Source: Rhizobiales bacterium GAS188 (lineage in GTDB: Bacteria; Pseudomonadota; Alphaproteobacteria; Rhizobiales; Beijerinckiaceae). From it: a stretch of DNA of 64,000 bases. The notes beneath the pieces were generated by a model. That model ran no database searches and was not told the DNA's origin. It saw nothing but the letters and a program-made list of their open reading frames with translations. The position numbers were made by a program, and so were the translations under genes. Numbering within the stretch: position 1 is the first letter of the stretch; every line of letters starts with the position of its first letter. Of the stretch, positions 7,768-16,012 are shown one piece after another. Where the stretch lies: positions 5,518,001 through 5,582,000 of the forward strand of contig FNSS01000001.1 in the NCBI GenBank assembly GCA_900104855.1, read 5' to 3'.

Positions 7768-8711
7768 GCGGCCTCCTGGGTGCGCGTCAGCATGCCGAGG
7801 AAGCCGCTCGGGAACAGGAGGACCACGACCAGCGCCATCGCCGAGACGATGAAGGTGGAGAGATCGCCGAGCGGGCGCAGAGCCTCGTTGGCGGCGATCA
7901 GGAACACTGCACCCAGCACCGCGCCGAGGATGGTGCGCCGCCCGCCGAGCACGGCGCCGATGATCACCTGAACGCCGATCGTCACATCGACGAAGGTGCC
8001 GACCGAGGCCGCCCCGAGATAGAACACCAGGAGCGCGCCCGCGAGCCCGGAAAAGAAGGCGCTGATGACGAAGGCCGCGAGCTTGTGCTTGACGATGTTG
8101 AAGCCGAGCGCACCGGCTTGCACCGCGTCCTGGCCGCTCGCCTGCAAGATGAGGCCGACGGGCGAGCGCGACAGGCCGTAGAGGATCGCCCCGCTCACCG
8201 TCATGAAGCCGAGCGCGATCCAGTAATTGACCTTGTCGTCGATGGAGATCACGTCCGGCACGGTGAGCCCGATCTCGCCGCCCGTGAAGCTCGCCGCCAC
8301 CACGATGAAGTTCTGCAGCATCAGCACGGCGACGAGCGTCGTCAGGCCGAAATACGGGCCCCTGACCCGCAAGGCCGGCAGCGCCAGCACGACGCCGCCG
8401 ATCACGGCGGCCGAGGCGCCCGCCGCGAGGCATATCCAGATCGGCGGCTGGTAGAGGTTGTCGAGGATGCCGGCCGTATAGGCACCGAGCCCGATCAGGA
8501 AGGTCGGGCCGAAATTCACCTCATTGGCGAAGCCGAACAGCAGGTCCCAGGCCATCGAGAAAACGCCGAAATAATAGGCGATCGTCAACAGGCCGAGGAT
8601 GTAGCCCGACACATAGAGCGGCAATGTCGAGGCCAGCGCCACCACGAGGAGGGAGATCCACACGGTGCGCGACGACAGGATGCGCGAGATCAGGAAGGAT
8701 GCTGGCGTCAC
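7764..8711 (-). CDS. livM: Branched-chain-type ABC transporter permease, LivM-like
   Basis: 315 residues, about eight to nine membrane segments, with the LivM hallmarks FGFANEVNFGPTFLIGLGAY, LPALRVRGPYFGLTTLV and a late GGRRTILGAVLGAVFL loop. The GTG start has AAGGAGG upstream. It is coupled to the fused ATPase by a four-base overlap. The partner permease LivH is encoded 2.2 kb upstream on the same strand, beyond an opposite-strand gene, so this part needs its own promoter or readthrough. The substrate could be branched-chain amino acids, amides, urea or aromatic acids. Confidence 0.9.
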   Translation of the reverse strand: MTPASFLISRILSSRTVWISLLVVALASTLPLYVSGYILGLLTIAYYFGVFSMAWDLLFGFANEVNFGPTFLIGLGAYTAGILDNLYQPPIWICLAAGASAAVIGGVVLALPALRVRGPYFGLTTLVAVLMLQNFIVVAASFTGGEIGLTVPDVISIDDKVNYWIALGFMTVSGAILYGLSRSPVGLILQASGQDAVQAGALGFNIVKHKLAAFVISAFFSGLAGALLVFYLGAASVGTFVDVTIGVQVIIGAVLGGRRTILGAVLGAVFLIAANEALRPLGDLSTFIVSAMALVVVLLFPSGFLGMLTRTQEAA

Positions 8712-8845
8712 GTTAGGGAGCCTCCTTGCGCCTTCCGTTCGGCCGGGCCGATCATGCGCGCCTCCCTGTCATGCGTGAAGGCGGCGTCAATTGCCTGTAA
8801 CAGGCGGGAGCTAGGGTCGCGGCGCAAACTCACAGGAGGCTGGCT

Positions 8846-10567
8846 ATGACGGATACCCCCAAGGTCGATTTGAACCGCCGCGACGTGATGAAAGGCGGAG
8901 CTGCGGCGCTCGCGCTCGCCGGCGCGGCCTTGCCGGCGGGCGCCGGTCTCGCGGCCGATGGGCAGACGGTGACGGGCGTGGTGTTCGAGGACCGCTCGCG
9001 CGCCGGGCATCGGCAACAAGGCGATCCGGGCGTCGCGGGCGTGCTGGTATCGAATGGGCGCGAGGTCGCCAAGACCGATGCCGAAGGCCGCTACACGCTG
9101 CCGATCGAGGAGGGGATGACGGTGTTCGTCGTCAAGCCGACCGGCTATTCCGTGCCGCTCGACGCCAACAACCTGCCGCGCTTCTTCTACATCCACCAGC
9201 CCAAGGGAACGCCCGCCGAGCTTAAGCTGCGTTTCCGCGGCATCGACCCGACCGGTCCGTTGCCGGCCTCGGTCGATTTCGCGCTGCGCAAATCCGAGGA
9301 GCCGACGAGCTTCGACGTCATCTTGTTCACCGACACCCAGCCTGAGAGCGACGCCGAGGTCAGCTTCATCCGCGACGACGTCGTCAACGGCCTGATCGGC
9401 ACCAAAGCCGCTTTCGGCCTCACCATGGGCGATGTGATGTTCGACGATCTGTCGCTCTATCACCGCTATAACCGCATCATCGCCCAGATCGGCCTGCCCT
9501 GGTACAGCATCGGCGGCAATCACGACCTGAATTACGAGGCGCCGGACCGCAGCCATTCGCGCGAGACCTTCAGGCGCGTCTTCGGCCCGGCCTATTACGC
9601 TTTCGAATATGGCGGGGCCGTCTTCCTGATGCTCGACAATGTCGATTATCTCGGCACCGATCCGTCGAAGCCGCACGGCGCCGGCAAATATGAAGGCCGG
9701 CTCGACGATCGCCAGCTCGCCTTCATCGCCAATCTCCTCAAGGAGGTCCCGGCCGACAAGCTGGTCGTGGTCGGCATGCATATCCCGCTGCGCACCTATC
9801 TCGACCTGAAGGACCCGTCGGTCTTCACCGTCAATCGCGAGGCGCTGTTCAAGCTCCTGTCGGATCGCCCCAACACGGTGAGCTTCTCGGGCCATACGCA
9901 CACGACCGAGCATCACTATTTCGGCGCAGCCGACGGCTTCACCGGGAAGGAGCCGCATCATCACCACGTCATGACGGCGGTCAGCGGTTCCTGGTGGAGC
10001 GGTCCCTTCGATCACCGCGGCGTCGCGGTCGCCGACAGCCGGGACGGCAGCCCGAACGGCTTCCACATCCTCAGCGTCGCCGGCAATCGCTACACGACGC
10101 GCTTCCAGCCCGCCAATGAACCGAATGCGCGCCAGATGCGCATCGTCCTCGACAGCGAGTTCCATCGCGGCCAGAAGGAAATCTACCGCGATTTCCGCCT
10201 CGGCCAATTGCTCGGCTCGCCGATCGCGCAGGAGAATGTCTATGCGACCGAGGTCGTGGTGAACTTCTTCGATGGCGGGCCGCGCTCCAAGGTCGAATAC
10301 CTGATCGGTGACCGGCCGGCCTTGGCGATGGTGCCGGATGTGCGCCCCGACCCCTTCGTCGAGGAGGTGTTCGCGCGCAACCAGGCGACCAAGAAGCCCT
10401 GGGTCAACGCCGAGCCTTGCTCGCATATCTTCGTGGCGCGGCTGCCCGCCGATCTCGAGCCCGGGACGCATCGCCTCCAGGTGCGCGCCGTCGACGAATA
10501 TGGGCGCGAGCACAACGACAACCTGGTGGTCGAGATCACCGGCGCGGATGGGCGCAGCAGATCCTGA
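8846..10567 (+). CDS. Tat-exported calcineurin-like metallophosphoesterase with flanking beta domains
   Basis: 573 residues. The start has CAGGAGG upstream. Residues 1-37 form a Tat signal (NRRDVMKG, then a long Ala/Leu/Gly stretch). Residues 40-150 resemble the N-terminal Ig-like/CarboxypepD-type domain of MetallophosN proteins. The catalytic core shows FTDTQPE (unusual DxQ for DxH), TMGDVMFDD, SIGGNHDL, VGMHIPL and FSGHTHTTEHHYF, covering the metal-binding Asp, Asn and His positions. A C-terminal MetallophosC-like domain follows from about residue 400. A periplasmic phosphoester or phosphonucleotide is the likely substrate. It sits on the opposite strand inside the liv operon, between livH and livM. 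Confidence 0.87.
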   Translation: MTDTPKVDLNRRDVMKGGAAALALAGAALPAGAGLAADGQTVTGVVFEDRSRAGHRQQGDPGVAGVLVSNGREVAKTDAEGRYTLPIEEGMTVFVVKPTGYSVPLDANNLPRFFYIHQPKGTPAELKLRFRGIDPTGPLPASVDFALRKSEEPTSFDVILFTDTQPESDAEVSFIRDDVVNGLIGTKAAFGLTMGDVMFDDLSLYHRYNRIIAQIGLPWYSIGGNHDLNYEAPDRSHSRETFRRVFGPAYYAFEYGGAVFLMLDNVDYLGTDPSKPHGAGKYEGRLDDRQLAFIANLLKEVPADKLVVVGMHIPLRTYLDLKDPSVFTVNREALFKLLSDRPNTVSFSGHTHTTEHHYFGAADGFTGKEPHHHHVMTAVSGSWWSGPFDHRGVAVADSRDGSPNGFHILSVAGNRYTTRFQPANEPNARQMRIVLDSEFHRGQKEIYRDFRLGQLLGSPIAQENVYATEVVVNFFDGGPRSKVEYLIGDRPALAMVPDVRPDPFVEEVFARNQATKKPWVNAEPCSHIFVARLPADLEPGTHRLQVRAVDEYGREHNDNLVVEITGADGRSRS

Positions 10568-10586
10568 GAGGTTGAGCGCCAACGCC

Positions 10587-10846
10587 CACCTCTCCCCTTG
10601 CGGGAGAGGTCGGCTTCGAATGCGAAGTGATGAGAAGCCGGGTGAGGGGGGCAGGGCCGGCTCTCGCAGGATGCGAACACGTTGGGCCGGAACAGCTGGC
10701 CTGAGCCTGCTTCCGAAGGCATGAGCTGCCCCCCTCACCCGGAGCACTCGCTTCGCTCGCGCTCCGACCTCTCCCACAAGGGGAGAGGTGAAGCGCAAGC
10801 GGAGAGAGGTGGAGCGCAAGCGGAGAGAGGTGAGGCGCAAGCTGGC
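10587..10846. repeat. Large imperfect palindrome with an internal 21-bp triplicate
   Basis: Left arm about 10587-10652 (CACCTCTCCCC ... GCCGGGTGAGGGGGG) and right arm about 10726-10790 (CCCCCCTCACCC ... GGGGAGAGGTG) are reverse complements with interruptions. A 21-bp unit containing AGAGGTG and GCGCAAGC is then repeated three times (10784-10846). It fills the space between the convergent metallophosphoesterase and livH genes and could act as a two-way terminator. The same family occurs at 6190, 18248 and 50947. Confidence 0.75.
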
Positions 10847-10867
10847 GAAACGGCGAAGCATGATCCG

Positions 10868-11743
10868 CTACCGCCGGCCGAGCAGGCCGCGCGGGCGCAC
10901 ATACATGACGAATACCAGGAGCAGCAATGCCGGTATCGTCCGATAGGCGGGTGAGATCAGATAGGCCGTGACGGTCTCGAGATAGCCCACGACATAGGCC
11001 GCGATCAGCGAGCCCGAGACGCTGCCGAGCCCGCCCAGCACCACGATCGAAAAGGCGCTCGCCGTGAGCGGGCCCACGCTATAGGAGGAGACGCCGAGGA
11101 ACATGCCGAGCAGCACTCCGGCGATGCCGACCAGCACGCCGTAGATCGCCCAGACCGCAATGTAGATCCAGGACAATTCGATGCCGAGCAGCGTGACGCC
11201 GCGCGGATTCATCGAGGCGGCGAGCACCGCCTTGCCCGCCCGGGTCCGGTTGACGAGCAGCCAGAGGAGGCCGATCACCAGCCAGCAGATGATTGCGGTG
11301 AAGATCTCGTTTGCGGGCGTGCGCACGCCCGCGATCATCACCACGCCTTCGACGATGGGCAGCACCGTCTTGGCGTTGTTGGTATAGAGATAGGCGATCA
11401 GCTCCTGGATCATGATGCCCCAGAGTAGCGTCGCGGTCAGGATGAAGATCTCTTTTTCCTGCTCGCGGATGCGGCGCGACTGCTGCAGCGGCCGCACGAC
11501 CACGAAATAGGTCAGGAGCGACATTGCGAGGCCGACCAGCACCCCGAAACAGGCTCCGAGATAGTTGCCTAGGCCGAAATCGCTGCTGGCGGCCCAGGCG
11601 GCGACGACCGCCGCGACCATCAAGGCGCCGTGTGACAAGTTCAGAACGCCGGACACCCCGAAGATCAAGGTGAAGCCCGTCGCGCCGAGCGCGTAGAGGG
11701 CGCTGATAGCGAAGCCGTCGATCAGAATTTGCCAAAAGAGCAT
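10868..11743 (-). CDS. livH: Branched-chain-type ABC transporter permease, LivH-like
   Basis: 291 residues with the LivH signatures ALGATGFTLIFGVSGVLNLSHGALM, ASMNPRGVTLLGIELSWIY and AFSIVVLGGLGSVSGSLIAAYVVG. About eight membrane helices are visible. The frame opens with TTG at 11746, but the ATG at 11743 with GGAGCC six bases upstream fits better. It follows the binding-protein gene after a strong hairpin terminator and is separated from livM by the opposite-strand metallophosphoesterase and a repeat. It forms the inner-membrane channel with LivM. Confidence 0.9.
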   Translation of the reverse strand: MLFWQILIDGFAISALYALGATGFTLIFGVSGVLNLSHGALMVAAVVAAWAASSDFGLGNYLGACFGVLVGLAMSLLTYFVVVRPLQQSRRIREQEKEIFILTATLLWGIMIQELIAYLYTNNAKTVLPIVEGVVMIAGVRTPANEIFTAIICWLVIGLLWLLVNRTRAGKAVLAASMNPRGVTLLGIELSWIYIAVWAIYGVLVGIAGVLLGMFLGVSSYSVGPLTASAFSIVVLGGLGSVSGSLIAAYVVGYLETVTAYLISPAYRTIPALLLLVFVMYVRPRGLLGRR

Positions 11744-11852
11744 CAATCAGGCTCCGGCTGCCGCCTGCGTTCGCGTTGCAACAGGCAAGAGTGCAGCAAC
11801 AAAGAGCGCGGCGACAAAGAGTGCAACGGATAAATTGGCGACGGACAAGAGA

Positions 11853-11882
11853 AAGGCCTCCGAGCTGGTGTTCGGAGGCCTT
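11853..11882 (-). terminator. Hairpin between the binding-protein gene and livH
   Basis: AAGGCCTCCGA pairs perfectly with TCGGAGGCCTT (11-bp stem, 8-base loop) starting 13 bases after the binding-protein stop on the minus strand, followed by TTTCTCTTG. Partial termination here would make the periplasmic protein more abundant than the membrane parts, as is common for binding-protein transporters. Confidence 0.75.
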
Positions 11883-11895
11883 CTTGTCCCATCGG

Positions 11896-13158
11896 TCAGT
11901 TCGTCTTGATGAAAGCCGGGAACCGCAATTTTCCGTTTGCGACTTCGCTCGGCCACAGATTGACCTGCTTGCCGTCCTGCCATTGCAGCATCAGGCCGGT
12001 GATCGTGCCCTCGCCGACCTTGAGGGCATGCGGGAACGGGGTGTCCTTGCCGAGGAACTGGATGCGGCCGATGGTGCCGACCCAATCGGTCTTCTCGAGC
12101 GCCTCGACGAGCTTGTCCGGATCGGTCGAGCCGGCCCGGTGGATGGCGTCGGCGATGTAATAGACCTCGTCATAGGCGGTGTAGCCGCAATAGGACGGGA
12201 AATTGCCGAAGCGCTTCTGGAAGGCGGTGACGAAAGGCAAGGTCTTCGGCGTCACCGCGACATCGGGGCCGGAGACGGCATTGTACAACACGCCTTCCGT
12301 CGCACCATTGGTGTCCTTCCAGAAGGTCGAGTTCGTCGCTTGCGAGGAGACGCCGAGCATCGGGATCGGCACCTGCTGGCTCTTCCATTGCACGGTCGGC
12401 TGGGTCCCGACATGCGAAATGCCGGTGATCATCACGTCGGGCTTCAGCCCCTCGATCCTGTTGAAGATCGGGGTGAAATCCGTGGTGTCGGGCGAGACGC
12501 GGATATGATCGAGCACTTTGAGCCCGATCTGCGGCAGGCATTTTTCGTAGCTCACATCGAGCGGCGTGGTCCAGGCCGCGTCCTCGCTCATGATCACGGC
12601 CGTCTTCATCTTCAGGTCCTTGACCAGAAGGTCCTTCGCAGCATCGCATACGGATTGGGCGATGCTGGTCGAGGTCAGATAGCCGTGGAAAGTGTATTTG
12701 TTGTGCTCGTAATCCTTGGCGATGTTCTGGGTGATGACGTCGGAGGCAGCGCCGGGTGTGACCATCACGGTCTTCAGGCGTCCCGCCCAAGGCTCGAGAG
12801 CCAGCACGACCTCGCTGGTATAGCTCGCGATCACCGCGTTCACATGGTCCTCGTTCACGAGGCGCTGGAAGGCCCGCACCGATTCGGCCGAGGAGGAATG
12901 ATTGTCGTAGGAGACGATCTCGATCTTGCGCCCATCGATGCCGCCGGCCGCATTGATCTCGTCGGCCGCGAGCTGGGCGCCCATCGGGATCGAGGAGCCG
13001 GCGACCGCCTGGGCCTCGGCGATGACGCCGATGCGGATCGGATCCTTGCTCTGCGCCTGCGCGGCCGAGCCCAACCCCAACGCCAGCATGGCAGCGCTCG
13101 CCATGAGCGCGGCCCTCAGGACTGGCGCGCCGACGACGCGCATATCGGATAGCTTCAT
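11896..13158 (-). CDS. ABC transporter substrate-binding protein, LivK / Peripla_BP_6 type
   Basis: About 420 residues. The ATG at 13158 follows GGGAGGAAAAGCG and opens a signal peptide ending near GSAAQAQSKD; the longer frame from 13230 has no good start. The mature part has the type I fold of amino-acid/amide receptors: IRIGVIAEAQAVAGSSIPMGAQLAADEINAAGGIDG, then a Ser-rich ligand loop YDNHSSSAESVRAFQRL, and GYTAYDEVYYIADAIHRAG near the C-terminus. First gene of the operon feeding LivH/LivM/LivGF. The ligand is not readable; urea, amides or aromatic acids are as likely as leucine. Confidence 0.88.
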   Translation of the reverse strand: MKLSDMRVVGAPVLRAALMASAAMLALGLGSAAQAQSKDPIRIGVIAEAQAVAGSSIPMGAQLAADEINAAGGIDGRKIEIVSYDNHSSSAESVRAFQRLVNEDHVNAVIASYTSEVVLALEPWAGRLKTVMVTPGAASDVITQNIAKDYEHNKYTFHGYLTSTSIAQSVCDAAKDLLVKDLKMKTAVIMSEDAAWTTPLDVSYEKCLPQIGLKVLDHIRVSPDTTDFTPIFNRIEGLKPDVMITGISHVGTQPTVQWKSQQVPIPMLGVSSQATNSTFWKDTNGATEGVLYNAVSGPDVAVTPKTLPFVTAFQKRFGNFPSYCGYTAYDEVYYIADAIHRAGSTDPDKLVEALEKTDWVGTIGRIQFLGKDTPFPHALKVGEGTITGLMLQWQDGKQVNLWPSEVANGKLRFPAFIKTN

Positions 13159-13273
13159 CGCTTTTCCTCCCAGAGTTGTTGTTGTCACCGGCAGCGAGGC
13201 CTTATGAGGCGCTTCGCTCCAGGTTCGCATCTCGATGGCCGCGCCCTCCCAATGGCGCGGTCACCGAGCACGC

Positions 13274-13304
13274 CACCAGGGGCCGACATCGTCGACCCCT
13301 GGTG
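13274..13304. repeat. Perfectly spaced hairpin, motif shared with 44812-44838
   Basis: CACCAGGGGCCGAC (13274-13287), loop ATC, GTCGACCCCTGGTG (13291-13304); 13 of 14 positions pair. The single C-A mismatch becomes G-U if the minus strand is transcribed. It lies in the leader of the binding-protein operon, 116 bases before the start codon. A near-identical hairpin with the same mismatch is at 44812-44838. Confidence 0.7.
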
Positions 13305-13346
13305 ATACGGCACTCTTGATACGGCACTACTCTTGATAGGCACTCT
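13303..13346. repeat. Imperfect 13-17 bp tandem repeat
   Basis: Three units beginning TGATA and ending in GGCACTCT (13303-13316, 13317-13333, 13334-13346) in the 365-base gap between the LivK-like and ribokinase genes. Besides this and the hairpin at 13274, nothing else was recognised in that gap. Confidence 0.65.
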
Positions 13347-13523
13347 TGGGCGAGACTGTAATGAGTTCACTTGGGACGGCAAGACGGAATTTCACCTGGA
13401 ATCCTCGTCCTTTGGAATGAGATGGAAGACGGATGACGAAATACACGGCATCTTGATGGGAAGGTGGGCAGGTCCAAGCTGGGCGGCACTTGGCCCCAAT
13501 GCCAACGGAATCTGGAGAGCGCG

Positions 13524-14444
13524 ATGGCGATCATCGTCCTGGGCAGCATCAATACCGACATCACGGCCTATGGCAGGGTGCTGCCACGCGTCGGCGAGAC
13601 GGTGCTCGGCACCAGCTATGAGATGGATCTGGGCGGCAAGGGCGCGAACCAGGCAGCGGCCGCCGCCCGTCTCGGCGCCCATGCGGAGTTCGTCGGGCGG
13701 GTCGGGGTCGATGCCTTCGGCGAGGCCGCCATGGAGCGCCTCGAGGCCTTCGGCGTGTCGACGCGTCACTCGACCCGCGACCCCGCGCAGGGGACCGGAA
13801 TCGCCATCATCAACGTCGATGCCGAGGGCCGCAACGCCATCACGGTCATTTCGGGCGCCAATATGCACATCGACGAGGCGCAATTGCATGGCGCGCTGCC
13901 GGTGCTCGGGAGCGCCAAGGTGCTGATGCTGCAACTCGAGATCCCGCTCGCAACCTGCAAGGCGGCGGCACTGGAGGCACACCGCCTGGGCGTCGCCGTG
14001 GTCTTCGATCCGGCGCCGGCGCCGGCCGAAGGGCTTCCGGCCGATCTCTACGGCCTGATCGACGTGATCACGCCGAACGAGACCGAGGCGGAAGCGCTTC
14101 TCGGCTACCAGCCCGGCACGGTCGAGGAGGCGGCCCGCGCCGCCCATGAGCTCGTCGCCAGGGGGACGCGCGCCGCCGTGGTGACCTTGGGCGCGCGCGG
14201 GGCCTATGTGGTCGGGGAGGGCGCCGAGGGCTTCGTCGCCCCCTTCGCGGTGACGCCGGTGAGCACGGTCGCGGCGGGCGATTGCTTCAATGCCGGACTT
14301 GCGGTGGCGCTCTCCGAAGGCAAGACCCTCATGGAGGCCGCGCGCTTCGCTTCCGCCTGCGGGGCGCTGTGCACGACGAAGGCGGGATCGGCCGCCTCGG
14401 CGCCGACCCGGCAGGAGGTGGAGTTGCTGCTCGCGCGCGGCTAA
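13524..14444 (+). CDS. rbsK: Ribokinase (PfkB family)
   Basis: 306 residues. The ATG at 13524 follows GGAGAGCG; the longer frame from 13464 lacks support. PfkB signatures are clear: GSINTDI at the N-terminus, GGKGANQAAAAARLGA (first PfkB box), VDAFGE, ITPNETEAEALLG, and the catalytic loop TVAAGDCFNAGLA with the base Asp. Ribokinase phosphorylates D-ribose at O5 with ATP in the cytoplasm. No ribose transporter or RbsD is adjacent, though a sugar ABC operon of the ribose/AI-2 type lies at 45-49.7 kb. A related nucleoside or deoxyribose kinase cannot be excluded. Confidence 0.85.
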   Translation: MAIIVLGSINTDITAYGRVLPRVGETVLGTSYEMDLGGKGANQAAAAARLGAHAEFVGRVGVDAFGEAAMERLEAFGVSTRHSTRDPAQGTGIAIINVDAEGRNAITVISGANMHIDEAQLHGALPVLGSAKVLMLQLEIPLATCKAAALEAHRLGVAVVFDPAPAPAEGLPADLYGLIDVITPNETEAEALLGYQPGTVEEAARAAHELVARGTRAAVVTLGARGAYVVGEGAEGFVAPFAVTPVSTVAAGDCFNAGLAVALSEGKTLMEAARFASACGALCTTKAGSAASAPTRQEVELLLARG

Positions 14445-14532
14445 ACAGCTCGCGGCGACGTAGGCTCGGATTGGCACGCACCTGTCTTATGACGGTGGCA
14501 ATGTTGCGGAACCCGGCCGGCAATGTGAGGTC

Positions 14533-15216
14533 GTGACGATGAGAATGCAGGACATAAGACGGATCCTGGCGGCCTGCGGTGCGTTGATCGGCTGGTTCGC
14601 GCTCTCCCTGCAGCTCGGCCTCTTGATCCGCGTCATGACGGAGCGCGGCCTCACGATCGCCGATGCCCTCATCGTCTATTTCGGCTTCTTCACCGTCCTG
14701 ACCAATATCCTGGTCGCGCTCGTCTTGAGCGCCACGGTGGTACGCCCGCTTGGGCCCGGCCTGCTGACGCAGCCCCGCTTGCAATCGGCGGTCGCCGTCT
14801 ACATCGCCATGACCGGACTGATCTATTCGCTGCTGCTGCGCCGGGTCCTCGCGCCGCAAAGCCCGCAATTCCTGGTCGAGACCCTGTTGCACGACGTGAT
14901 ACCGCCGCTCTACCTTCTCTTTTGGGCGGTCTTCGTGCCGAAAGGCATGTTGCGGTGGGGCGATGCCTTCAAATGGCTCGTCTATCCGGCCGGCTATTTC
15001 ATCTACATCCTGGCCCGCGGGGCGCTGATCGGCCGCTATCCTTATCCGTTCCTCGATGCCCATGCGCTCGGCGCGGCGCGCCTTGCCGGCAATGCAGCCC
15101 TGCTGCTCGCGGCCTTCCTGGCGGCCGGCCTGATCTGCGTCGCCATCGACCGGGCGCTCTCGCGGCTCAGCGTGTCTGCGTCTGCTTCGCCCGCGCGACG
15201 ATCTGCGTCGGGTTGA
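14533..15216 (+). CDS. Pr6Pr-like integral membrane protein
   Basis: About 227 residues with six to seven hydrophobic helices, including the family's FGFFTVLTNILVALVLSATV and LLHDVIPPLYLLFWAVFVPKG and the YPYPFLD segment. This matches the Pr6Pr (FAR-17a/AIG1-like) membrane protein group of unknown function. The frame opens with GTG at 14533; ATG codons at 14539 and 14545 are equally possible and no start is well supported by a ribosome-binding site. Its 3' end overlaps the convergent ABC permease gene by 50 bases. Confidence 0.75.
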   Translation: MTMRMQDIRRILAACGALIGWFALSLQLGLLIRVMTERGLTIADALIVYFGFFTVLTNILVALVLSATVVRPLGPGLLTQPRLQSAVAVYIAMTGLIYSLLLRRVLAPQSPQFLVETLLHDVIPPLYLLFWAVFVPKGMLRWGDAFKWLVYPAGYFIYILARGALIGRYPYPFLDAHALGAARLAGNAALLLAAFLAAGLICVAIDRALSRLSVSASASPARRSASG

Positions 15217-16012
15217 CGAAGCGCAGCGCGATCAGGAGCCAGATCAGGGTCGTCGCCATGTAGATCACCGCCATGGCGTCGATCGACTGCACGGCGCGGA
15301 CGCCTGCTGCGAACACCGCATAATAGAGCGCGACGACGAGCGTCTGGCTGGTCGGGCCGGAGGTGAGGAAGGTCAGCTCGAACATGCCGATGGTGCGCAC
15401 CAGCACGAGGAGCAGCGCCGCCAGCACGCCGGGCATCAGGATCGGCAGGAGGATGTGGATGAAGAGCCGGAAGGTGCCGGCCCCGAAGACGCGTGCCGCC
15501 GCCTCGATGCGCGGGTCGATCTGCTCGATGAAGGGGATCATCACCAGGATCACGAAAGGCACGGTCGGCACGAGATTGGCGAGGATGACGCCCGCCATCG
15601 TGCCGCCGAGCCCCGTCTTGTAGAGCACGGTCGCCATCGGGATGCCATAGGTGATGGGCGGCACCAGGAGCGGCAGCAGGAAGAGCAGCATCACCAGCTT
15701 CTTGCCAGGGAAGTCGCGCCGCGCCATCGCATAGGCCGCCGGCACACCGAGGAGGCCGGAGAGTGCCACCACGGCGAACACCACCTCGAAGGTGACGACC
15801 AGCACATCGTCGAGCTGGAATTCGGCCCAGGCCGAGAAATACCAGCGCGTGGTGAACCCTGCCGGGAACCAGGTGCCGAGCCAGCGCGACGCGAAGGAGG
15901 AGGTGATCACCGTCGCGATCAGCGCGAACAGGTTGACGATGAAGAAGATGACCAGCACCCAAAGCGCGGCCGCCCAGAGCTTCTCGGTGAGGGAGCGGTT
16001 CATCGCACTCAC
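15167..16012 (-). CDS. ABC permease, PotC-like
   Basis: 281 residues, six membrane helices and the inner-membrane permease loop EAARVFGAGTFRLFIHILLPILMPG (EAA motif). Similar to PotC/iron/2-aminoethylphosphonate-type permeases. A GTG at 16012 overlaps the stop of the previous permease by four bases; an ATG nine bases in is an alternative. Third gene of an ATPase-permease-permease operon. The gene ends inside the convergent Pr6Pr-like gene. Confidence 0.88.
   Translation of the reverse strand: MSAMNRSLTEKLWAAALWVLVIFFIVNLFALIATVITSSFASRWLGTWFPAGFTTRWYFSAWAEFQLDDVLVVTFEVVFAVVALSGLLGVPAAYAMARRDFPGKKLVMLLFLLPLLVPPITYGIPMATVLYKTGLGGTMAGVILANLVPTVPFVILVMIPFIEQIDPRIEAAARVFGAGTFRLFIHILLPILMPGVLAALLLVLVRTIGMFELTFLTSGPTSQTLVVALYYAVFAAGVRAVQSIDAMAVIYMATTLIWLLIALRFVNPTQIVARAKQTQTR

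Noticed and set aside
8708-10861. Long minus-strand frame (717 codons)
   Set aside because: It lies antisense to the metallophosphoesterase, is rich in Arg/Ala/Gly/Asp with no recognisable domain, and arises from high GC at third codon positions.
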